Positions 57,073 through 64,000 of a stretch of DNA of 64,000 nucleotides are shown piece by piece. The stretch comes from Streptomyces sp. NBC_01268. GTDB taxonomy: Bacteria; Actinomycetota; Actinomycetes; Streptomycetales; Streptomycetaceae. The notes below the pieces were generated by a model. The model was not told where the DNA came from, made no database searches, and saw only the letters and a program-made list of their open reading frames with translations. Location of the stretch: positions 3,968,001 to 4,032,000 of the forward strand of contig NZ_CP108454.1 in NCBI RefSeq assembly GCF_036240795.1, written 5' to 3'. A program made the translations under genes and the position numbers. Positions within the stretch are counted from its first letter, which is position 1, and the number at the start of each line of letters is the position of its first letter.

Positions 57073-58254
57073 TTACTCGGCCTCTCCGCCCTCGAAGGAC
57101 GCCTGGTACGCGGCGAACTGAGCGCGCTCCTCGTCGACGAGCGCGTGCCCGTCCGCGTACACGTTGTCGAAGATCGCCATGTGCTCCGGGACGGGCATGG
57201 CGCGGACGACCTCGCGGACGTGCTTGCCCAGCGTCTCGCTCTCCGCCTCCAGCTCCTCGAAGAAGGCGGCGTCGGCGTGGCCCTCGTTCTCCAGGTACGT
57301 CTTGAGGCGCAGGATCGGGTCCTTCGCCTCCCACTCCTCGCGCTCCGCGTCGCGGCGGTAGCGGGTCGGGTCGTCGGAGGTGGTGTGGGCGGCCATGCGG
57401 TAGGTGTACGCCTCGATCAGCGTCGGGCCCTCGCCGCGGCGGGCGCGCTCCAGTGCCGACCGGGTCACGGCCAGGCACGCGAGGACGTCGTTGCCGTCGA
57501 CGCGGACGCCGGGGAAGCCGAAGCCGCGGGCGCGCTGGTACAGCGGGACGCGGGTCTGCTTCTCGATGGGCTCGGAGATGGCCCACTGGTTGTTCTGGCA
57601 GAAGAAGACGACCGGGGCGTTGTAGACCGCGGCGAAGACGAACGCCTCGTTGACGTCGCCCTGGCTGGAGGCGCCGTCGCCGAAGTACGCGATCACGGCG
57701 GAGTCCGCGCCGTCCTTGGCGACGCCCATGGCGTAGCCGGTGGCGTGCAGGGTCTGCGAGCCGAGCACGATCGTGTACAGGTGGAAGTTGTTGCTGTTGG
57801 GGTCCCAGCCACCGTGGTTCACACCGCGGAACATGCCGAGGAGGTTGGTGGGGTCGACCCCGCGGCACCACGCGACCGCGTGCTCACGGTAGGTGGGGAA
57901 GACGTAGTCGTCGTCCCGCAGGGCGCGGCCGGAGCCGATCTGGGCGGCCTCCTGACCGAGCAGGGAGGCCCACAGGCCCAGCTCGCCCTGGCGCTGCAGG
58001 GCGGTGGCCTCGGCGTCGAAGCGGCGGCTGAGGACCATGTCGCGGTAGAGGCCGCGCAGCTCCTCGGAGTTGAGGTCGATGTCGTACTCGGGGTGCTGGA
58101 CGCGCTGCCCCTCGGGCGTCAGCAGCTGAACGAGTTCGGGCTCGGCGCTCTGCGAGGCCGTCGCCTTCTTCGCGCTCGCGCTGGCGCTTGCGGTGCGCTT
58201 GGTGCCGCTGCTGCGTCGCGTCGTCTTGCGCGCGGCAGTGCTCTCCACGGTCAC
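57073..58254 (-). CDS. bkdA: 2-oxo acid dehydrogenase E1 alpha subunit
   Basis: A 393-residue E1-alpha chain that binds thiamine diphosphate. The TPP motif is GDGASSQGDVNEAFVFAAVY ... NNQWAIS in the usual spacing. The phosphorylation-loop region is YRMAAHTTSDDPTRYRR. Before the domain there is a Ser/Thr/Lys/Arg/Ala-rich extension of about 40 residues (RKTTRRSSGTKRTASASASA) not needed for catalysis. GTG 58254 has GGAGGAG seven bases upstream. First gene of the E1alpha-E1beta-E2 operon and divergent from the response-regulator gene across a 343-base region with an AT-rich palindrome. Confidence 0.94.
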   Translation of the reverse strand: MTVESTAARKTTRRSSGTKRTASASASAKKATASQSAEPELVQLLTPEGQRVQHPEYDIDLNSEELRGLYRDMVLSRRFDAEATALQRQGELGLWASLLGQEAAQIGSGRALRDDDYVFPTYREHAVAWCRGVDPTNLLGMFRGVNHGGWDPNSNNFHLYTIVLGSQTLHATGYAMGVAKDGADSAVIAYFGDGASSQGDVNEAFVFAAVYNAPVVFFCQNNQWAISEPIEKQTRVPLYQRARGFGFPGVRVDGNDVLACLAVTRSALERARRGEGPTLIEAYTYRMAAHTTSDDPTRYRRDAEREEWEAKDPILRLKTYLENEGHADAAFFEELEAESETLGKHVREVVRAMPVPEHMAIFDNVYADGHALVDEERAQFAAYQASFEGGEAE

Positions 58255-58597
58255 GTGCGTGCTCCTCCGTCGGTCCGGCCCCCGGGTTCGCCGGTGAGGC
58301 CAGTGCGGCTCCGCCTTCACCGTGCCCTTCGCACGGGGTGGGTGCGACTCGGCCGGGGTCGGGCGTGACAGGTGCCCCGGCGAGCGCCCTGTCATAGGCA
58401 CGTTACCCACAGCGCCGCATTCCTGCGAAACCCCATTTGACCTGCGATTTTGCTTGGATTTCCAAGTAAATCGAGAAAAGGGGGACTCGCCGCTGGTCAG
58501 CGGGTGTTGGGGGCAGCCCGAAGGGGCCGCCGGAACACCCGGCACGTTATCCCGGTCACCCCGGGCACGGGAAGAGCGAATATGTGAGACTGACTGC
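58255..58597. promoter_or_regulatory. Divergent promoter region, E1alpha / response regulator
   Basis: A 343-base gap with an unusually AT-rich patch (58430-58480). It holds the palindrome CTTGGAttTCCAAG (58453-58466), which extends outward to GATTT on the left and AAATC on the right with a one-base offset. Both genes probably start from this region; no gene is supported in it. Confidence 0.6.
58453..58466. promoter_or_regulatory. AT-rich palindrome between E1alpha operon and response regulator
   Basis: CTTGGATTTCCAAG is a perfect 14-base palindrome in a local AT-rich stretch about 130 bases before the response-regulator start and about 200 before the E1alpha start. A regulator such as a Lrp-type BkdR-like protein or the response regulator itself might bind it. 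Confidence 0.5.
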
Positions 58598-59257
58598 GTG
58601 CGCGAAGAAGGAAAAATCCGGGTATTTCTGCTGGACGACCACGAGGTCGTGCGGCGCGGCGTCCACGAGCTGCTCTCCGTGGAGGACGACATCGAGGTGG
58701 TCGGCGAGGCCGGTACCGCCGCAGACGCCCTGGTCAGGATCCCTGCGACCCGTCCCGACGTGGCCGTGCTCGACGTCCGGCTCCCGGACGGCAGCGGTGT
58801 CGAGGTGTGCCGCGAGGTCCGGTCCCAGGACGATTCGATCAAGTGCCTGATGCTCACCTCGTACGCGGACGACGAAGCGTTGTTCGACGCGATCATGGCC
58901 GGGGCCTCGGGGTACGTCCTGAAGGCCATCCGCGGCAACGAGCTGCTGAACGCGGTGCGCGACGTGGCGGCCGGCAAGTCGCTGCTCGACCCGGTGGCGA
59001 CCGCGCGGGTGCTGGAGCGCCTGCGGGACGGCAACAACCCCAAGGGCGACGACCGGCTCGCCAACCTCACCGACCAGGAGCGCAAGATCCTCGACCTGAT
59101 CGGCGAGGGTCTGACCAACCGGGTCATCGGCGAGCGGCTCCACCTTGCGGAGAAGACCATCAAGAACTACGTCTCCAGCCTGCTGTCGAAGCTGGGCATG
59201 GAGCGGCGTTCCCAGGCCGCGGCGTATGTGGCGAGGATGCAGGCCGAGCGCCACTGA
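58598..59257 (+). CDS. NarL/LuxR-type response regulator (orphan)
   Basis: A 219-residue two-component response regulator. The receiver domain has DD in FLLDDHEVVRRG, the phospho-acceptor Asp in VAVLDVRLPDG, the Thr/Ser in CLMLTSYADDE and the conserved Lys in GYVLKAI. The LuxR-type output helix-turn-helix is LTDQERKILDLIGEGLTNRV IGERLHLAEKTIKNYVSSLL (written here with a break). It resembles DevR/DosR. No histidine kinase gene is adjacent, so it is an orphan. GTG 58598 is preferred; TATGTG about 12 bases upstream may be the -10. Confidence 0.93.
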   Translation: MREEGKIRVFLLDDHEVVRRGVHELLSVEDDIEVVGEAGTAADALVRIPATRPDVAVLDVRLPDGSGVEVCREVRSQDDSIKCLMLTSYADDEALFDAIMAGASGYVLKAIRGNELLNAVRDVAAGKSLLDPVATARVLERLRDGNNPKGDDRLANLTDQERKILDLIGEGLTNRVIGERLHLAEKTIKNYVSSLLSKLGMERRSQAAAYVARMQAERH

Positions 59258-59400
59258 GACCGGCGGGTTCCCGGCCGCCGGCAGCTTCACCCGAACGGGT
59301 GCGGCCGGACCGGGCGGCCCGCATTCGGGACCTACGTCCCCGCGGAACGGGGGCGGGGGCCCCTTTCCCGACGGGGTGCCGGTGCCGGAGAGTGGTTGCC

Positions 59401-59853
59401 ATGTCCCCCGATGAGATCCGCGCCCTCGACCTGCTGAGCCGTGTGTCGTACGGCCGGGTGGCGACGAGCATGCGGGCGATGCCCTTCGTCGCCCCCGCCC
59501 GGCACATCGTGTTCGACGGCGACGTCCTGATCCGGCTCCACCGCGGCCTGGGCTACCACCGGGCCTGCAACGGCAGCGTCGTGGCCTACGGGGCGGACAA
59601 CTTCGGCTCCTCCGCGCAGCACGTGTGGTCCGTGCAGTTCACCGGCACCGCCAGGATCGTCGACCCCACCGAGGCCCAGCTGGCGGCCTTCGGCCCGGAG
59701 CCCCGCGCCGTGGACGGCGAGCCCTTCGACCCGGTCTTCATGCGGATCGAGCCCCAGTTCGTCACCGTGCACAGCCTCGACTACACGTCCGAGCAGCCCG
59801 CCCCCGCTCCCGCCCTTCCTTCCATCGAGCGACACCTCCACCACGTAGCGTGA
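59401..59853 (+). CDS. Pyridoxamine 5'-phosphate oxidase-fold protein
   Basis: A 150-residue split-barrel flavin/F420-binding-fold protein. It starts MSPDEIRALDLLSRVSYGRV and has VATSMRAMPFVAPARHIVF and VLIRLHRGLGYHRACNGSVV, followed by SVQFTGTARIVDPTEAQLAA, the typical strands. The C-terminal tail is Ala/Pro-rich. The cofactor and substrate cannot be read from sequence. ATG 59401 directly follows GTTGCC without a strong ribosome-binding site. It may be co-transcribed with the response regulator 143 bases upstream, in which case it belongs to the dormancy-type regulon such regulators control, but this is a guess. Confidence 0.85.
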   Translation: MSPDEIRALDLLSRVSYGRVATSMRAMPFVAPARHIVFDGDVLIRLHRGLGYHRACNGSVVAYGADNFGSSAQHVWSVQFTGTARIVDPTEAQLAAFGPEPRAVDGEPFDPVFMRIEPQFVTVHSLDYTSEQPAPAPALPSIERHLHHVA

Positions 59854-59868
59854 TCTAACATCTGCGGA

Positions 59869-60909
59869 GTGCCGCGCTCATCTGTACCCCTGGTTCCGCC
59901 CCGGACACCCTCCCCCGCCCCGCCCCTCGGCGCCCTGCTGCGCCGCTACGGGGACACGGGCGAGCCGCTGTCCTGCGAACCCGTCGCCCAAGGCTTACTC
60001 AACCGCGGCTACCGCCTCTCCACCACGCGGGGCCGCTACTTCCTCAAACAGCACCTGGACGCCCGCACCGCCGACCGGGACACCATCACCCGCCAGCACC
60101 GGGCCACCCTCCGCCTGCACGCCCTCGGACTGCCCGTCGCCCCGCCGCTGCACGACGCGCGGGGCCGCACCGTCGCCGTCATCGGCGGCCGCTGCTACGC
60201 CCTGCACCCCTGGGTCGAGGGGCGGCACCGCGAGGGCGCCGAGCTGTCCACGGTGGGGTCCGACCGCCTCGGCACCCTCCTCGGGCACGTCCACACCTCC
60301 CTGGAGCGGGTCATGGACTGCCCGCCGCCGGACGCCGACCACGAGAGCGCCTGCCCCGAGGAGACCCTCCGGCTCATCGAGGAACTGTTACGCCTGGTGC
60401 GTGCACGACGGCGCCGCGACGGCTTCGACGAGCTCGCCGAACACCGGCTCCGCGAACGCCGGGCGCTCCTGGACCGGCACGCCCACCGGCGCCCGCCCGC
60501 CGCCGCCGCGGGCGGCTGGGTGCACGGTGACTTCCACCCGTTCAACCTGCTCTACCAGGGCTCCGAACCGGTCGCGATCATCGACTGGGACCGCCTCGGG
60601 GTCCGCCCGCGCGCCGAGGAGGCGGTCCGCGCCGCCGCGATCTTCTTCGTCCGGCCGGGCGGCGAGCTCGCCCTGGACAAGGTGCGGGCCTACGCGCGCG
60701 CCTACCGTCGGGCCGCCGGCGTGGACCGCGCCGACCTGGCCGCCGCCGTCGACCGGGTGTGGTGGGAGCGGCTCAACGACTTCTGGACCCTGCGCTGGCG
60801 CTACCAGCTGCACGACCGCAGGGCCGACCCGCTGTTCCCCGCGGTGTCGGCCCTGGCCGTGTGGTGGACCCGCGAGTACGAGGCGGTGCGCGACGCCTTC
60901 GCGGGCTGA
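59869..60909 (+). CDS. Aminoglycoside-phosphotransferase-fold kinase
   Basis: A 346-residue phosphotransferase of the APH/choline-kinase/HSK2-like fold. The catalytic loop is WVHGDFHPFNLLY (Asp then Asn) and the metal-binding motif is AIIDWDRLG. An N-terminal nucleotide-binding lobe has GRYFLKQH as the ATP Lys. It is longer than typical antibiotic kinases and the N-terminus is Pro-rich (PLVPPRTPSPAPP). It could phosphorylate a small metabolite such as a sugar, homoserine or a polyol; no drug-resistance role is implied. Start GTG 59869. Confidence 0.85.
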   Translation: MPRSSVPLVPPRTPSPAPPLGALLRRYGDTGEPLSCEPVAQGLLNRGYRLSTTRGRYFLKQHLDARTADRDTITRQHRATLRLHALGLPVAPPLHDARGRTVAVIGGRCYALHPWVEGRHREGAELSTVGSDRLGTLLGHVHTSLERVMDCPPPDADHESACPEETLRLIEELLRLVRARRRRDGFDELAEHRLRERRALLDRHAHRRPPAAAAGGWVHGDFHPFNLLYQGSEPVAIIDWDRLGVRPRAEEAVRAAAIFFVRPGGELALDKVRAYARAYRRAAGVDRADLAAAVDRVWWERLNDFWTLRWRYQLHDRRADPLFPAVSALAVWWTREYEAVRDAFAG

Positions 60910-60934
60910 GCGGGGGACGCGGGGCGCGCCCCGG

Positions 60935-62650
<1,716 letters not shown>

Positions 62651-62939
62651 CAGTCCTCGCCGTCGTCTTCTCGTGCCGTGTCCAGTCGTCACGCTACAGG
62701 CTCCGTACGACATCACGGTCCGCGATGGACCGGCCATCCAACTCCCCACGCGTACACCTGTGCAAATTCCGTGCCGTTCCTGTCACGCGGCCGTCACGGT
62801 TCCGGGAGCGCGGCTGTGCGGAGGGTCACGGAACGGGTACCGAACGGACACCTGGCTTGACGTGTCACTGCCCTCGGGCAGACTTGGCCGGACAATTTCC
62901 GGATCAGCGCCGCCGCGCGCGCGTAGGGGGAAGCACGAG
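62651..62939. promoter_or_regulatory. Divergent promoter region of two Ser/Thr kinase genes
   Basis: TTGACG (62857-62862) is a good -35 hexamer pointing at the right-hand kinase, but the -10 (AGACTT near 62880) is weak. The left half (62690-62780) is AT-richer and should carry the other promoter. I see nothing else in this 289-base gap. Confidence 0.45.
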
Positions 62940-64000
62940 ATGAGCCAGGACGGCGCACAGGGCCGCTATGCGGGCGGTTCGGTCGCGGGCGGCCGGTACC
63001 AGCTTCGCGACCTTCTCGGCGAGGGCGGCATGGCGTCGGTGTACCTGGCGTACGACAGCGCCCTGGACCGCCAGGTCGCCATCAAGACGCTGCACACCGA
63101 ACTCGGCCGCGAACAGTCCTTCCGCGAACGGTTCCGCCGCGAGGCGCAGGCCGTGGCGAAGCTGTCGCACACGAACATCGTCTCGGTCTTCGACACCGGC
63201 GAGGACACCCTCGACGGCGCCGTCATGCCGTACATCGTCATGGAGTACGTGGAGGGGCAGCCGCTCGGCTCGGTCCTCGCCTCCGACGTGCGCCAGTACG
63301 GCGCGATGCCGGCCGACAAGGCGCTGAAGGTCACCGGCGACGTGCTCGCCGCGCTGGAGACCAGCCACGAAATGGGCCTGGTCCACCGGGACATCAAGCC
63401 GGGCAACGTGATGATGACCAAGCGCGGCGTGGTCAAGGTCATGGACTTCGGCATCGCGCGCGCCATGCAGTCGGGGGTCACCTCGATGACCCAGACCGGC
63501 ATGGTCGTCGGCACCCCGCAGTACCTCTCCCCCGAGCAGGCCCTGGGCCGCGGCGTCGACGCCCGCTCCGACCTCTACTCGGTCGGCATCATGCTCTTCC
63601 AGCTCCTGACGGGCCGGCTGCCCTTCGACGCCGACTCGCCGCTCGCCATCGCCTACGCCCACGTCCAGGAGGAGCCGGTCGCCCCGTCCTCCGTGAACCG
63701 CGCGGTGACCCCCGCGATGGACGCGCTGGTGGCCCGCGCCCTGAAGAAGAACCCGAACGAGCGCTTCCCCAGCGCCGCCGCGATGCGCGACGAGTGCCTG
63801 CGGGTGCTGTCGGCCGGGCAGACCGGCGCGCCGATGATCGTCGCGGGCGGCCCGGTGCAGAGCGGTTCGGGCGTCGGCTCCGCCGTCTTCCCGCCGGTGG
63901 GCCAGACCCCGCCGCCCTCGACGCACGGCATGCAGACCCCGTACCAGCCGACGCCGCAGCCGGGCCCCTACGGGGTGCCGACGCCGGCGCCGTCGTACGG
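62940..64000 (+). CDS. Ser/Thr protein kinase, 3' end outside window
   Basis: The first 353 residues of a second Hanks-type kinase. Motifs are LGEGGMASVYLAYD, VAIKTLHTE, VHRDIKPGNVMM, DFGIARAM and GTPQYLSPEQ. The region after about residue 285 becomes Gly/Pro/Gln-rich (PVGQTPPPSTHGMQTPYQPT), probably the juxtamembrane linker before a membrane helix that lies beyond the window. ATG 62940 has GGGGGAAGC about ten bases upstream. Nearly the same architecture as the divergent kinase, so the two are probably old duplicates with shared promoter space. Confidence 0.92.
   Translation, partial: MSQDGAQGRYAGGSVAGGRYQLRDLLGEGGMASVYLAYDSALDRQVAIKTLHTELGREQSFRERFRREAQAVAKLSHTNIVSVFDTGEDTLDGAVMPYIVMEYVEGQPLGSVLASDVRQYGAMPADKALKVTGDVLAALETSHEMGLVHRDIKPGNVMMTKRGVVKVMDFGIARAMQSGVTSMTQTGMVVGTPQYLSPEQALGRGVDARSDLYSVGIMLFQLLTGRLPFDADSPLAIAYAHVQEEPVAPSSVNRAVTPAMDALVARALKKNPNERFPSAAAMRDECLRVLSAGQTGAPMIVAGGPVQSGSGVGSAVFPPVGQTPPPSTHGMQTPYQPTPQPGPYGVPTPAPSY

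Overview
The window is high-GC (about 70-75% by eye) actinobacterial chromosome and is almost certainly Streptomyces. Supporting signs are the codon use, frequent GTG starts, ATGA/GTGA start-stop overlaps, mycothiol-type enzymes, many signal-peptide or lipobox proteins, and one perfect copy of the Streptomyces ParB-binding site parS at 54645-54658. parS sites cluster around oriC, and the right-hand block (E2/E1beta/E1alpha dehydrogenase genes, an orphan response regulator, two Ser/Thr kinases) resembles a gene order I remember from the core chromosome near oriC in S. coelicolor. I see no rRNA, tRNA, CRISPR array, insertion sequence, integrase or prophage.

Region 1 (1-12005) is a cobalamin (corrin ring) cluster on both strands: cobN (3' end outside the window) behind a cobalamin riboswitch; divergent cobG-cobH-cobIJ with overlapping starts and stops; cobK and cbiD divergent from each other; cobL-cobM on the minus strand. 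A secreted serine hydrolase sits inside the cluster. A 24-codon gene for ribosomal protein bL37, too short for normal gene calling, lies between cbiD and cobM. The set mixes 'aerobic' (CobG, CobN) with 'anaerobic' (CbiD) enzymes.

Region 2 (12072-24969) holds a luciferase-like monooxygenase with its FMN reductase, a UspA protein, small membrane proteins, RidA with an RsrR-like Rrf2 regulator that appear to share an operator, a lipoprotein, DUF2630, a FUSC-type membrane protein, an APC permease, and a Tat-exported PhoX-type phosphatase preceded by a PHO box.

Region 3 (25182-36799) has a VWA protein with a long Ala/Glu/Pro repeat arm, metG, a Uma2 nuclease-fold protein, aspS, a PAS-GAF-SpoIIE-HATPase signalling protein, a variant metallo-beta-lactamase-fold protein, an AI-2E-type permease and a pirin preceded by two identical operator-like sites.

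Region 4 (36969-40514) is the most interesting block: an SseB-domain gene divergent from a three-gene operon encoding a small WXG/ESX-like helical protein, a helical-N-terminus alpha/beta-hydrolase (DUF1023) with S472/D523/H609, and a lipoprotein. This layout resembles a type VII-secretion-linked lipase with helper and lipoprotein partner.

Region 5 (40686-54582) carries a FadE-type acyl-CoA dehydrogenase with paired operators, M18 aminopeptidase, a coiled-coil orphan, an NHLRC2-like thioredoxin/NHL protein, a wall-associated repeat protein, DUF4239 and LURP-one proteins, a trans-sulfuration-family PLP enzyme with a perfect palindrome upstream, a nitrilase-family hydrolase, a mycothiol-dependent-isomerase-fold protein and an MFS-GntR pair.

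Region 6 (54616-64000) has a terminator abutting parS, the E1alpha-E1beta-E2 operon, a NarL-type response regulator, a PNPOx-fold protein, an aminoglycoside-phosphotransferase-fold kinase, and two divergent Ser/Thr kinases, the second cut off by the window end. Most signals of interest are intergenic dyads that tie these genes to unknown regulators.
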